Below, piece by piece: positions 17,129 to 26,397 of a DNA stretch of 35,122 bases. The stretch is from Lachnospiraceae bacterium (lineage in GTDB: Bacteria; Bacillota; Clostridia; Lachnospirales; Lachnospiraceae), in assembly GCA_021203205.1 (NCBI GenBank), contig JAJQBQ010000054.1, forward strand, positions 15,113-50,234. Direction: 5' to 3'. Under the pieces are notes generated by a model. That model ran no database searches, was not told the origin of the DNA, and saw only the letters and a list, made by a program, of their open reading frames with translations. The translations under genes and the position numbers were made by a program. Within the stretch, counting starts at the first letter, position 1. Each line of letters starts with the position of its first letter.

Positions 17129-20100
17129 CTACTCGCTCGCGGCGGCCTTCAGCATCTTCTCTACCGTATCTACCGTCGGTACTACATACAAGCTGTTGCC
17201 GTCCTCATCTAAGAATCCGAACTCTTCCATCTTACGCTCTGTCTCACGGTTGATCGTCTTCACAGCCGAGTCAAGAGTGGTACGAAGCGTTTCACCGGAG
17301 CTTGTTACGGAAATGTATGCGTTACTCAGTTCTCTCTCAAGCATGTAGCTGCCCGGGATCCTTGCGGTCTCGGTGATCCACTCTGCTGCTTCGAGAATAA
17401 CTTTCTTCTTGGAGCTATCCCATGGAAGCTGCTCAAATGCTTCAAGGTTTGCGGAGTTCCAGATGTAAGCGTCACCGTAGGTGATCTGCAGGGTGGAGCC
17501 GAACTCTACCTGTACATCTGTGGACATCCACCAGCTTAAGAACTCCCAGGATGCTTCCTCGCGGCCCATCTCTGTGCCGTCTGTCAGGACGATCTTCTCC
17601 TCGGTGTCCTCATCGGACGCGAAGATGATGTCGCTCTGCGCACCGCCGGCAATGTTTCTCTGAACCTCACCTGTGGACTCATCCGTGATACCCGGAACCA
17701 GGGCAATCTCCCAGGAATTTTCGATTTCCGGTGCCGCGCTGATCAGCATGTTGTACATGAAGTAGTCCGCAATACCGATCGGGATATCACCGTTGCGGAA
17801 GTGCTGGTAGAAGGATGTGCACTCCTGCGGAATGTCATAGATGGTGAACAGCTCGGTCAGGCGTTCAAATGCCTGAACAGAGGTGTCGGAGTTCAGTGCC
17901 GATGTACCATCCTCATAGTAGAGGGAGCCGCCGTACTGGAAGAACAGCGGTGTGGTCATGGCCAGCGTTCTGGTACCGGTGGTACCTGCGGTCGGATAGT
18001 AGAAGTCAAGACCACGGTTCTTCAGATCCGGAAGGATCGCTTCCACATCGTCCATGGTGTCCGGAACTTCCAGACCAAGCTTCTCCATGATATCGGTTCT
18101 GTAGTAGAGTACCCAGAAGTAGAAGGTCTCAGGCATGGCGTAGATACCGTATTCCGCGGTGTCCGTGCCTGCGGACTCACTCTTCATAACCGTTGCCGGA
18201 ACCAAAAGGCCGGTGGCCGTCGTGCCAAGGAGTTCTTCCCAGCCGTCAAACTCTGTCAGGTCTGCCAGAACACCTCGGATTGCCAGGTCGTATGGCAGCG
18301 CGTAGTCTACGCCGAGAGCCACGTCAGGTGCTTCGCCGGCAGCGTTTGCCAGAATCAGCTTCTGAGAGTCAGGCATGATGCAGAGGTCAACCTCAATGCC
18401 AGTCTCCTCCGTGAACTCACTGTCGATCATCTGCTGGATGATCTCGATGTACTGTCTGCTTCGGTTTACCCAAACCTGAAGGTGGGTCGTATCTACGTTG
18501 TCAACCGAATAGGACTGATCCGTGAAGGATCCTACCAGTCTCTTGATGCTCTCCCAGAGAGAAACGAAGACATTCGTGTTCTTCGGGAGCTGGCTGTCAG
18601 ACTGATAAATATAGATGCTGTCGAGGGAAAGATCATTTCCGTCCACATCCGTGATGAAGTTTGCGAGATACTGGCTGACAGAACTGGAACTGGTGCACAG
18701 CTCGTCCTGACGGTACGGGATCTCATCGTAATCCTCAGCCAGGTCCTCAAGCTGCGTGTATGCGATCTTTAAGGAGGACAGGGCGCCAGGGTTCGAGGAA
18801 TCCGTGTACTGGCAGAGGTCTTCGTAGATAGCTTTCAGATCATCGATCCAGCTGGTGAAAGTAACATCAATATCGTCAATGTAGGACATCACGTCGATAT
18901 CTCTGTACTTATCCGTGTTGGAGCCGGCGATCTTGGTGATCTCAAGAGAGAGGTCATTGATCTCGCTCATGACGCGGTCTACGGTCTCAAGGGCTTCCCT
19001 TAAGTAATCCGCTACGATCGTCATGGTGAGGGTGTGTGTTCCCGCTTCCAGGTAGATGGACATGTACTCGCCGTCGTCGTCGGTGAGGGCTGTCTTCGTG
19101 AAGCTGCTGGAATAGTCGAACGCGTAGGATACCATCTCATCGTACTGGATGGTGTCGTCCGTCGTGTTCACGGTTCCGTCCGCATTGTACTCGTCGATGG
19201 AAAGGTCTACGAATACCGGGAAGTCTTTTTTGTCTGTCTGGCGATACTTGAATCCAAGGTAGTAATAACCGGATGTCTCCACCGTGAATTCATAAGTGAT
19301 CGACTGGCCCGCATCTGCGAAGGATGCGCCGTCGAGCATGTTCATCACCTTCTTGATGGTGCTGTACGGGGAAAGGTTCACGTCGTATTCGCAGGTCGGG
19401 CGAATCGAGGAGTCGTTCCTGATTACAGGATACTCAGCATCAATCGTGATGAGGTCTGCGGTCTCCGTTACATCGGAAGCGCTTCCGGTGTACGTGTCGG
19501 TACTGGTTCCGTCATCTGCGGAAAGTGTGATGTCACCGATCCAGAGGTCACCCTCCGTCATTGTCAGTTCGATGACATTTTCGCCCGCCTCTAACTGGAG
19601 CAGAAGCGGCGTGCTGTAGCGCGCGCTGGAGTCCGTGACGGTCTGTGTGAGCCATACCATGCTCTTCACCGGGCTGGTAACGATCTCGTGACCGTACTTG
19701 TCGTACGATACCACGATGTCACCGTTTTCGTCGGTGTCCTGAAGCCATGCAGTGTTTACTGTCTGCTGCTTTGCTTCGTAGAACGGATAGTCACCGTTGA
19801 GCTTGAGGCTGTACTCCGGGTCGAGGATGGACTCTTCGTCCGATGTGAGAACATCCATATACAGGGCATAGACACCGGCTTTGTCTACGTCGAGTACGAT
19901 GCTTACGACATCGCCCATGCTCGCGGATAATACCTGATGGCTGTAACTGCCATAAGTATCACTCACGAGCTCGCCATCCGATGAACTGTCCCACGCTTCC
20001 GTAATGTCATACACTACGTCGCTGCCTGTGTACTGTGCGTATGTATAGGTAGCGCTGATGTGGGTGTAGTTCTTTTCCAGCCGCTCGTCGACGTATTCGT

Positions 20101-20266
20101 CGCTGCTGCTGGAAGTGCTGTCATCGGTTGTGTCCGCGTCCGTCACGGTAGCGGTATCGTCTGTGCTGTCCGTATCATCCGTATCAGCAAAAACGACGAC
20201 GCTGCTCATGAGCATGGCGAGAACCATAACCAGTGCCAGCAAACGAGTTGTACCACGACATCTCAT
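17129..20266 (-). CDS. Large binding protein with CBM-like modules
   Basis: A secreted protein of 1045 aa, more than twice the usual length. The signal peptide (LLALVMVLAMLMSSVVVFA) has no lipobox cysteine. An Asp/Thr/Ser-rich linker follows, then two beta-sandwich regions (about 60-250 and 270-430) that resemble carbohydrate-binding jelly rolls (AGVYALYMDV and SGYYYLGFKYRQ stretches). A helical segment follows. A family 1 solute-binding domain then runs from about residue 610 (WVNRSRQYIEIIQQMIDSEF) to near residue 1010. It is first in the operon, with GGGAGG before the ATG and a consensus promoter about 90 bases upstream. How it stays at the cell surface without lipid or sortase anchoring is unclear. 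A role in capturing polymeric or long-chain arabinoxylan-type glycans is inference. Confidence 0.85.
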   Translation of the reverse strand: MRCRGTTRLLALVMVLAMLMSSVVVFADTDDTDSTDDTATVTDADTTDDSTSSSSDEYVDERLEKNYTHISATYTYAQYTGSDVVYDITEAWDSSSDGELVSDTYGSYSHQVLSASMGDVVSIVLDVDKAGVYALYMDVLTSDEESILDPEYSLKLNGDYPFYEAKQQTVNTAWLQDTDENGDIVVSYDKYGHEIVTSPVKSMVWLTQTVTDSSARYSTPLLLQLEAGENVIELTMTEGDLWIGDITLSADDGTSTDTYTGSASDVTETADLITIDAEYPVIRNDSSIRPTCEYDVNLSPYSTIKKVMNMLDGASFADAGQSITYEFTVETSGYYYLGFKYRQTDKKDFPVFVDLSIDEYNADGTVNTTDDTIQYDEMVSYAFDYSSSFTKTALTDDDGEYMSIYLEAGTHTLTMTIVADYLREALETVDRVMSEINDLSLEITKIAGSNTDKYRDIDVMSYIDDIDVTFTSWIDDLKAIYEDLCQYTDSSNPGALSSLKIAYTQLEDLAEDYDEIPYRQDELCTSSSSVSQYLANFITDVDGNDLSLDSIYIYQSDSQLPKNTNVFVSLWESIKRLVGSFTDQSYSVDNVDTTHLQVWVNRSRQYIEIIQQMIDSEFTEETGIEVDLCIMPDSQKLILANAAGEAPDVALGVDYALPYDLAIRGVLADLTEFDGWEELLGTTATGLLVPATVMKSESAGTDTAEYGIYAMPETFYFWVLYYRTDIMEKLGLEVPDTMDDVEAILPDLKNRGLDFYYPTAGTTGTRTLAMTTPLFFQYGGSLYYEDGTSALNSDTSVQAFERLTELFTIYDIPQECTSFYQHFRNGDIPIGIADYFMYNMLISAAPEIENSWEIALVPGITDESTGEVQRNIAGGAQSDIIFASDEDTEEKIVLTDGTEMGREEASWEFLSWWMSTDVQVEFGSTLQITYGDAYIWNSANLEAFEQLPWDSSKKKVILEAAEWITETARIPGSYMLERELSNAYISVTSSGETLRTTLDSAVKTINRETERKMEEFGFLDEDGNSLYVVPTVDTVEKMLKAAASE

Positions 20267-20364
20267 TTTTTTTCCTCCCTCTTCTTAGATTTGCGACCAT
20301 ACTTACGGCTGTCCGCAGGAAAAAAACAGACAGGCGCACTCCCGCATGGTCACACTGTTTTCAC

Positions 20365-20393
20365 ATTATATACAGATTGACCGATAAAGTCAA
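20365..20393 (-). promoter_or_regulatory. Promoter of glycan-uptake operon
   Basis: On the minus strand: TTGACT (20388-20393), a 17-bp spacer and a perfect TATAAT (20365-20370). The start is expected near 20358, about 92 bases before the ATG at 20266. This is one of the best promoters in the window and probably drives the whole 14-kb cluster. Confidence 0.8.
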
Positions 20394-20398
20394 GCGTG

Positions 20399-20451
20399 TG
20401 AAAGCGATTTTTTGTTCATTTTGAACAGAATTTGTGGAATTTTTTTGAACA
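20399..20451. promoter_or_regulatory. Operator-like sites upstream of uptake operon
   Basis: A cre-like sequence, TGAAAGCGATTTTT (20399-20412), matches the left part of the CcpA consensus just upstream of the -35 box. Next to it is the palindrome TGTTCA-TTT-TGAACA (20413-20427). A second TGAACA half-site lies exactly 24 bases further (20446-20451). Confidence 0.45.
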
Positions 20452-20520
20452 GTAGTGAATTTTTCATGAAGAAATTGGCTGGGTTTTCGGTAATTTTTTA
20501 CAAATGAAGGGGGGAGTGAC

Positions 20521-20761
20521 GGACGGCCGGGGCTGACTTTGATTTCCGGGGCGGCTCCGCCACGGGGAAAAGCCGCCGTCTGGCGCCGTTTTTTGCGGTC
20601 GCTCATATTCACGGGAAAGCCGATGCTTTCCCGTTCAGATTCGCTCAAAAATCGTTTTTCGGAAAAACGATTTTTGACCCCAAAAAACGACACCATCCGA
20701 CGACTTTTCTTTTTCCCGTGGCTTCACATGCCCCGGAAATCAAAGTCAGCCCCGGCCGTCC
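20521..20761. repeat. 241-bp nested palindromic element
   Basis: The ends form a perfect 32-bp inverted repeat (20521-20552 with 20730-20761). Inside are further paired segments: gccacggg (20559-20566) with cccgtggc (20715-20722), and 20587-20600 with 20676-20689 (one mismatch). Two perfect hairpins cap the structure: acgggaaagc-CGAT-gctttcccgt (20611-20634) and a 15-bp stem with a 3-nt loop (20645-20677). It lies outside both divergent transcripts. No target-site duplication, coding capacity or flanking T-tract is apparent. Confidence 0.85.
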
Positions 20762-20883
20762 TGTGTTTCGCTTGCTTTACTTTAAATGTGCTAAAATTTA
20801 CCGTTTCGTCAGGAACGCCATTTCTTCTGGAAAAGAGGGGTGAGGAAGGTGCAGACGGTAGGAAAATTTTGATGGATATGAAG

Positions 20884-20912
20884 TTGATTTCTCGACCTTA
20901 TTATATTATAAT
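20884..20912 (+). promoter_or_regulatory. Promoter of GH51 gene
   Basis: TTGATT (20884-20889), a 17-bp spacer and a perfect TATAAT (20907-20912). The start is predicted near 20919, about 68 bases before the ATG at 20987. Confidence 0.75.
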
Positions 20913-20986
20913 TGCTCACGATTGCGCGGCGGGCGGAGGGTCTGACGCGCGGATGTGAGTCTGACAGAAAGTTGAGGTTTTAGGTC

Positions 20987-22558
20987 ATGGCAAAAGTGAT
21001 TGTGAATGCCGATGTGACGAAGGGGAAGATTTATAAGGAGATCTTCGGCCAGTTTTCCGAGCATCTGGGACGCTGCATTTATGGCGGCATTTATGTTGGT
21101 GAGGATTCCGACATTCCGAACGTACACGGCATGCGGACGGATGTTGTTGAGGCGTTGAAGAAGCTGAAGGTGCCGGTTCTGCGCTGGCCGGGCGGGTGCT
21201 TTGCGGATGAGTACCACTGGAAGGACGGCATCGGTCCGAAGGAGAACCGTAAGCGCATGGTGAATACGAACTGGGGCGGCGTAGTGGAGGATAACAGCTT
21301 CGGCACCCACGAGTTTCTTGAGTTCTGCGAGATGATCGGCGCGGATCCGTACATTAACGCGAATGTGGGCAGCGGCACCGTGCAGGAGATGATGGAGTGG
21401 GTCGAGTACCTGACCTTTGATGGCGAGTCGCCGATGACAAAGATGCGCGCGGAGAACGGCCATCCGGAGCCCTGGAATATTAAGTGGTTCGGTATCGGCA
21501 ACGAGAACTGGGGCTGTGGCGGCAGCATGACACCGGAGTATTATGCCAACGAGTACCGCCGTTACAGCACGTTCTGCAAGGATTATTACCGCGAGGCGGA
21601 CAAGGATCTGCCGAAGGATGAGCAGCGCAAGCTCTACCGCATTGCCTGCGGCCCGAACATTGATGATTATAAGTGGACCGACGGCGTGATGAAGGTGGTT
21701 GGCCACCGGGCAAACGGTCTTTCGCTTCATTATTATACTGTGCCGGGCGACCACTGGGAGTCCAAGGGTTCGGCGACGGATTTCGATGTGCGTGAGTGGT
21801 TCATCACCATGCGCAAGGCGTACCGTCTGAAAGAGCTGGTGGAAAACCACGGCGCTATCATGGACAAGTATGATCCGAAGAAGAAGATCGGCCTGATGGT
21901 GGACGAGTACGGTACCTGGTTTGATGTGGAACCGGGCACGAATCCGGGCTTCCTGTATCAGCAGAACACCTTGCGCGATGCGCTGGTTGCCGGCATTTCG
22001 CTGTGCGTGCTGATGAATGAGAATGACCGCGTGCGCATGGGCTGCATCGCCCAGATGGTGAATGTGCTCCAGTCGATGATCCTGACTGAGGGCGACAAGA
22101 TGGTGCTGACGCCGACCTACCACGTGTTCGAGATGTTCAACGTGCATCAGGATGCGACCCGTGTGGCGCTGGATATTGACTGCGCGGATTACGAGATGAA
22201 GGGCATCAAATTCCAGCTCTCCCATGAGGGACGTCCGCAGCGCCCGGACGACCGCAAGGCCCAGATGAAGATGCCGCAGATCGTCTCCACCGCTTCCGTG
22301 GACGCGGAAGGCGCACTGCATATTTCCCTCTGCAACGTGAGCCACTGCGACGACGCTGATATCACGATCGATGTTCGCGGGTTTGACGCTTCTTCCGTGA
22401 CCGGACGTATCCTGACGGATGAGGATATGGCCGCTTACAATGATTTTGATACGCCGGACAGACTGGTTCCGACCGAGTACACAGGGCTGACGCTGGAGAA
22501 CGGCAAGATCACTGGCAAGCTGCCAGCGAAGGCTGTGGCTGTTCTGGAAGTTAAGTAA
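20987..22558 (+). CDS. abfA: GH51 alpha-L-arabinofuranosidase
   Basis: Cytoplasmic exo-acting alpha-L-arabinofuranosidase, 523 aa, close to the family length of about 500. It removes arabinofuranose side groups from arabinan or arabinoxylan oligosaccharides. The acid/base is Glu173 in GNENWG and the nucleophile is Glu307 in VDEYGTW, as in clan GH-A. The N-terminal barrel ([13 protein letters not shown]) and C-terminal beta-sandwich are complete, and there is no signal peptide. The start has GAGG in a modest ribosome binding site. It is the only large plus-strand gene here. It is divergent from the uptake operon and ends in a strong terminator at 22596-22640. The context supports a shared arabino-oligosaccharide pathway. 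The symbol is by family, not by proven orthology. Confidence 0.95.
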   Translation: MAKVIVNADVTKGKIYKEIFGQFSEHLGRCIYGGIYVGEDSDIPNVHGMRTDVVEALKKLKVPVLRWPGGCFADEYHWKDGIGPKENRKRMVNTNWGGVVEDNSFGTHEFLEFCEMIGADPYINANVGSGTVQEMMEWVEYLTFDGESPMTKMRAENGHPEPWNIKWFGIGNENWGCGGSMTPEYYANEYRRYSTFCKDYYREADKDLPKDEQRKLYRIACGPNIDDYKWTDGVMKVVGHRANGLSLHYYTVPGDHWESKGSATDFDVREWFITMRKAYRLKELVENHGAIMDKYDPKKKIGLMVDEYGTWFDVEPGTNPGFLYQQNTLRDALVAGISLCVLMNENDRVRMGCIAQMVNVLQSMILTEGDKMVLTPTYHVFEMFNVHQDATRVALDIDCADYEMKGIKFQLSHEGRPQRPDDRKAQMKMPQIVSTASVDAEGALHISLCNVSHCDDADITIDVRGFDASSVTGRILTDEDMAAYNDFDTPDRLVPTEYTGLTLENGKITGKLPAKAVAVLEVK

Positions 22559-22595
22559 TAAATGTCTGATAATACGTATCGGTATAAAAACATGT

Positions 22596-22640
22596 CTGCC
22601 GCATCAGGATTGTATATTCCTGATGCGGCAGTTTCTTCTT
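22596..22640 (+). terminator. Terminator of GH51 gene
   Basis: Perfect 14-bp stem (ctgccgcatcagga 22596-22609 with tcctgatgcggcag 22618-22631), 8-nt loop, followed by tttcttctt. It lies 38 bases after the stop codon. Between it and the next terminator (22641-22847) I see no gene or other feature. Confidence 0.88.
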
Positions 22641-22847
22641 GCCATTTTTTTCAACCTCTTCGTTTTTCCCTTTTCAGCTTTTCTGATTTCCTCTGTAAAA
22701 AGCTGCGGCTTTCATTCTAACCTTCATTCCGCCGCCAGACCAACGGCTCAAACAGGCAAATAAAAGTTCCGTTTTCTTTCACAGTAACCTCCATCGCTTC
22801 GTGACACCGCCAGGAGTCAAAATCGAAAATGGTTTATCTAAAAACAA

Positions 22848-22912
22848 CCCCGGCCCGGTAACCGTGCTAGATGGTTACCGGACCGGGGCTTTTCTTTTTC
22901 TTTTCTTTTTAT
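22848..22912. terminator. Bidirectional terminator after lectin gene
   Basis: A 16-bp stem with one mismatch (22848-22863 with 22873-22888). On the plus strand it is followed by a long T-rich run, and on the minus strand by TTGTTTTTA. It lies 52 bases after the lectin stop codon and separates the two convergent genes. Confidence 0.85.
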
Positions 22913-22940
22913 GATTTGACTTAAACTCTATGTAGAAGAA

Positions 22941-23960
22941 TTATTTCTTTTTCTTCTTGGAGCCAAGGACAACCGCTACGACCACGATCACTACAACCAC
23001 GATCACCACGACTACTACCACGATCGTGGTGGTGTTGCTGTCGCTGTCGGAGCTGGTATCGCTGCTGCTGTCATCAGAAGAATCAGCGGTAGCTGCGTTT
23101 CTGGAAGCCTGTACGGATGCAAGCTCGGAAACTCTCTCGGACTCGGAGATAGACTCGGACTCTTCTACGTATGCAGCCAGAGATTCTTTCTCTTCATCAG
23201 ACATAACGCCGCTGGCAGATACTACTGTAGCGATCTCGTCCTCAGTCAGGACACGTGTGTAAATATAAAGCTCATCAATATAGAATACGCACGGGCTATC
23301 CCAGTAGTTTGCGCCGATATAAACATCCGCTTCATCTTCCAGAACCGGCATACCCTCTACAGAACCAACATTGACACCGTCATAGTAAAGTGTGGTGGTC
23401 TGGGTATCAGCATCGAACGTCCAGGTGATAACTGTCCAGGTGAATCCGGTGCTTGCGCTGTTCAGCATAGTCTCCGGAGCAATACCTACACGAGGATCGC
23501 CGGACTCATTACTGCTCACGCCCGCAACGCCATCGGACCATGCGGAGGTACCAAAGCCGCCCCAGAATCCGTGCCAGTTTTCTGTCGACTGATCCGCTCT
23601 GCCGATCCATACAACCGGAGTAGCAAATACATATGTATCAGCCTGTGCCACAAAAGAGATCGTGTAGCTGGTGCCGGCAAGGTCTACACCCGTGTTGTAG
23701 CCGTCCAGATTGCCATCCGAGTTAACAGAGAGCGCCTTATTTACAAGGCCGTCCGTGTAAACAACGTCGTCTGTGGTCGTAACAGCATCGGCAAAAGCTT
23801 TTCCTACGACTTCCAGAGAATAGTTCCCTGTCGCGTCATCGATGGTCTCGTCAAACGAGAAGTATGCTTCGTAGTCGTCCGGAGCATCCGCAAACGCTGT
23901 CATGGCGCCCGCTACTGCCATGGTAGCAGCCATAGCCAGTACTAAGAGTTTTTTCTTCAT
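22941..23960 (-). CDS. Secreted LamG-like lectin, membrane anchored
   Basis: A 339-aa surface protein. The start is set at the ATG at 23960 (MKKKLLVLAMAA) because GGAGGA lies seven bases upstream; an in-frame ATG 15 bases earlier contains that site and is rejected. A signal peptide ends near ADA. Residues about 30-225 form a concanavalin/LamG-like fold (YTISFVAQAD, FYIDELYIYTRVLTEDEI). A Glu/Ser-rich helical stalk and Asp/Ser-rich linker follow. The C-terminus is a membrane helix made almost only of Val and Ile, then five lysines that would stay inside. It is monocistronic, with its own promoter and terminator. It is likely a glycan-binding surface protein; the ligand is unknown. Confidence 0.85.
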   Translation of the reverse strand: MKKKLLVLAMAATMAVAGAMTAFADAPDDYEAYFSFDETIDDATGNYSLEVVGKAFADAVTTTDDVVYTDGLVNKALSVNSDGNLDGYNTGVDLAGTSYTISFVAQADTYVFATPVVWIGRADQSTENWHGFWGGFGTSAWSDGVAGVSSNESGDPRVGIAPETMLNSASTGFTWTVITWTFDADTQTTTLYYDGVNVGSVEGMPVLEDEADVYIGANYWDSPCVFYIDELYIYTRVLTEDEIATVVSASGVMSDEEKESLAAYVEESESISESERVSELASVQASRNAATADSSDDSSSDTSSDSDSNTTTIVVVVVVIVVVVIVVVAVVLGSKKKKK

Positions 23961-24026
23961 TACGTCTTCCTCCATATTGAGAATAATATTTTCAGGGGCA
24001 CTAGCCTACCCCCGTAATTTAACAAG

Positions 24027-24055
24027 ATTCTATCAAATCCGCGTGTGCTTGTCAA
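24027..24055 (-). promoter_or_regulatory. Promoter of lectin gene
   Basis: On the minus strand: a perfect TTGACA (24050-24055), a 17-bp spacer and TAGAAT (24027-24032). The leader is about 60 nt. Confidence 0.8.
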
Positions 24056-24063
24056 GCGCTTTA
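24050..24063. promoter_or_regulatory. cre-like site over the -35 box
   Basis: TGTCAAGCGCTTTA contains the palindromic core AAGCGCTT of CcpA-binding cre sites and overlaps the -35 hexamer. This position would allow repression in the presence of preferred sugars. Confidence 0.5.
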
Positions 24064-24065
24064 AG

Positions 24066-24354
24066 AGCACGTATCTTGTATTTTCTGCCCGAAAATCCGG
24101 AAATTTTCAGGCAGATTTTAGGTAGATTTACCATGTTTTCTTTCTGTCAGATGATCAGATTCGTGATATTCCACACAGCATCGACATTAACCCCCTCACA
24201 TTTCCTGACTACAGCACTGACAAATCGCACCCGCAGCGTCTTTCTGCATGGTCAGAATTTATTCTGATGCTCAGGGCAATGAACGGATGGTTTGATAATT
24301 GCAGTTGTCAGGCTTCATGTAAGGAAGCCACATGCCCGGGAGAATGTCAGCTGC
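24066..24354. other. Intergenic stretch, no gene seen
   Basis: Between the lectin promoter and the end of ribH I find no gene with a plausible ribosome binding site. An imperfect palindrome with ends atgtaag/cttacat and a central cccggg (about 24318-24360) overlaps the ribH stop and may act as a weak terminator. Confidence 0.4.
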
Positions 24355-24816
24355 TTACATATTCCGCATCAGATTCGCCATCTCGATAGCCGAGCATGCG
24401 GTGTCGTAGCCCTTGTTGCCCGACTTGGTGCCTGCCCGGTCGATGGCCTGCTCGATGTTGTCGGTGGTGAGAACGCCGAACATGACCGGGATGCCTGCCT
24501 TTAAGCCGACAGTGGCGATGCCCTTGGAGACTTCCGCGCACACATAGTCGTAGTGAGATGTGGCGCCGCGGATGACCGCGCCCAGACAGATGACCGCGTC
24601 ATACTTGCCGCTCTCCGCCATCTTCTGCGCCACCAGCGGGATCTCAAACGCGCCCGGCACCCAGGCAAGCTCGATGTCATCTTCCTTCACACCGTGGCGG
24701 ATGAGGGCATCGTTCGCGCCCTCGATGAGCTTGCCGACGATAAACTCGTTAAACCTCGACGCTACGATGCCGATTTTTAAACCTTGTGCTACCAGATTTC
24801 CTTCTAATACTTTCAT
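24355..24816 (-). CDS. ribH: 6,7-dimethyl-8-ribityllumazine synthase
   Basis: Condenses the RibBA product 3,4-dihydroxy-2-butanone 4-phosphate with 5-amino-6-ribitylaminouracil to form lumazine, the penultimate step of riboflavin synthesis. The protein is 153 aa, the standard length. It shows the family signatures [16 protein letters not shown] and [15 protein letters not shown], with catalytic His88. The start has GGAGGT six bases upstream. It is the last gene of the rib operon, 24 bases after ribBA. Confidence 0.97.
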   Translation of the reverse strand: MKVLEGNLVAQGLKIGIVASRFNEFIVGKLIEGANDALIRHGVKEDDIELAWVPGAFEIPLVAQKMAESGKYDAVICLGAVIRGATSHYDYVCAEVSKGIATVGLKAGIPVMFGVLTTDNIEQAIDRAGTKSGNKGYDTACSAIEMANLMRNM

Positions 24817-24840
24817 TTCATACCTCCGAATTAAAATTAA

Positions 24841-26112
24841 TTATTTTTTCTCGCCAGCCCCTGCCCCATAGCTGGTCATATGGTGCATGCGCCGCTCTTT
24901 CGTGAGCAGGTAACCCCGGTCCACTTCGTTGGCGCGCATCTGGATGGGCACTCGCTCGACGATCTCGATGCCGTAGCCGGCGAGGCCGGATATTTTTTTC
25001 GGGTTGTTGGTGAGAATGCGGAGCTTTTCCGCGCCCAGGTCGTGCAAAATCTGTGCGCCGATGCCGTAGTCGCGCATGTCGGCCGGGAAGCCCAGCTTCA
25101 GGTTCGCATCCACGGTGTCCAGGCCCTGATCCTGAAGTGCGTAGGCTTTGATCTTATTTAAGAGACCGATGCCGCGCCCCTCCTGACGCAGGTAGAGCAG
25201 GATGCCACGCCCTTCCTTCGCGATGGCCTTTAAGGCCGCGTCCAGCTGCTCGCCGCAGTCGCAGCGCTTCGAACCCAGCACGTCGCCCGTGAAGCATTCG
25301 GAATGCACACGGCAGAGCACCGGCTCGCCGTCATCGACCTTGCCCATGGTGAGAGCGATGTGGTAATCGCCGTTCAGCTTGTTTTCGTAGCCGTAGATGG
25401 TGAAATCACCGTACTTTGTGGGCAGCTTCGCGCTGGCGGTGCACTCCACCAGCATCTCCCGGTCCATGCGGTAGCGCACCAGATCCGCGATGGTGAGTAC
25501 GGTGAGGCCGTGCTCCTTCGCGAAAGCCATAAGCTCCGTGGTGCGCATCATGGTGCCGTCCTCCCGCATGATCTCACAGCAGAGCCCCGCCTGCTTTAAG
25601 CCAGCTATTTTTAGCAGATCCACCGTTGCCTCGGTGTGGCCGGTGCGCACAAGCACACCGCCTTCCCTGGCCCGGAGCGGGAACATGTGACCCGGCCTGC
25701 GGAAATCTTCCGGGCGGATGCCGTCCTCCACGGTTTTCATGGCCGTGACGGAGCGCTCCACAGCGGAGATGCCAGTGGTGGTGCCCACGTAGTCGATGGA
25801 TACCGTGAAGGCTGTGCCATGGTTATCCGTGTTCATGGCTACCATCTGCGGGAGCCCCAGACGGTCGCAGACGGAACCATCCATGGGCATGCAGATCAGG
25901 CCCTTCGCGGCGGATGCCATGAGGTTGACGTTCTCCGTGGTAGCAAATTCGGCCGCGCAGATCAGGTCGCCTTCATTTTCCCTGTCGGGGTCGTCGATAA
26001 CAAGGATAACCTTACCTGCCTGCAGATCTGCCACCGCGCGCTTCACCGCGGCGGCGACTTTCGCGCGGTCATCCGCTGTGGTTTCTTCTAATTTCTGAAT
26101 TTTTTCTTCCAT
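24841..26112 (-). CDS. ribBA: Bifunctional DHBP synthase / GTP cyclohydrolase II
   Basis: Supplies both precursors of riboflavin. The N-terminal half (to about residue 215) is 3,4-dihydroxy-2-butanone-4-phosphate synthase with [11 protein letters not shown] (40-50) and GHTEATVDL. The C-terminal half is GTP cyclohydrolase II with zinc ligands Cys273, Cys284 and Cys286 ([15 protein letters not shown]) and RQEGRGIGL. The protein is 423 aa, close to the usual 400. The start has GGAGG six bases upstream. It is separated from ribE by 285 bases that contain a hicB remnant. Confidence 0.97.
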   Translation of the reverse strand: MEEKIQKLEETTADDRAKVAAAVKRAVADLQAGKVILVIDDPDRENEGDLICAAEFATTENVNLMASAAKGLICMPMDGSVCDRLGLPQMVAMNTDNHGTAFTVSIDYVGTTTGISAVERSVTAMKTVEDGIRPEDFRRPGHMFPLRAREGGVLVRTGHTEATVDLLKIAGLKQAGLCCEIMREDGTMMRTTELMAFAKEHGLTVLTIADLVRYRMDREMLVECTASAKLPTKYGDFTIYGYENKLNGDYHIALTMGKVDDGEPVLCRVHSECFTGDVLGSKRCDCGEQLDAALKAIAKEGRGILLYLRQEGRGIGLLNKIKAYALQDQGLDTVDANLKLGFPADMRDYGIGAQILHDLGAEKLRILTNNPKKISGLAGYGIEIVERVPIQMRANEVDRGYLLTKERRMHHMTSYGAGAGEKK

Positions 26113-26262
26113 ATATTTCCTCCACTTCTACGCTCAAAATTCTTCTATTTCTAAAACTAAAATTTACCCAGATGTCAGAAGTCGGTTCACGGATTGTTCC
26201 GCGCTTCTGAAGTTAATGTTTTGCATTAATTTCAGTTCCCACAATCCTGCCAGTATTCCATC

Positions 26263-26397
26263 TTAAGAAATCTTTATTCCTTCTTCCAACGCTGCCTCCA
26301 GCCATGCTTTTTTTGCATCCTGCGCATTTTCTAACGCTGATTCCATCATTTCCCCGCAGGTAAGGCATCCAGGTAATTCCGGGAAAGAAACGACAAA
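26263..26397 (-). pseudogene. hicB antitoxin remnant
   Basis: Immediately after the ribE stop codon, in the same frame, 44 codons encode FVVSFPELPGCLTCGE, then a helix (ALENAQDAKKAWLEAALEEG). This is the characteristic core of HicB-type antitoxins. The N-terminal 20 or so residues and the C-terminal DNA-binding domain are missing, and the frame ends at 26265-26263. There is no start codon or ribosome binding site, and no hicA is present nearby. Beyond the stop the sequence has only faint similarity. It is probably a decayed insertion in the rib operon. Confidence 0.7.

Noticed and set aside
20539-20958. 139-codon plus-strand frame
   Set aside because: Runs through the 241-bp palindromic element and the GH51 promoter; no family features.
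20906-22345. 479-codon minus-strand frame
   Set aside because: Antisense shadow of the GH51 gene, which has its catalytic motifs and promoter on the plus strand.
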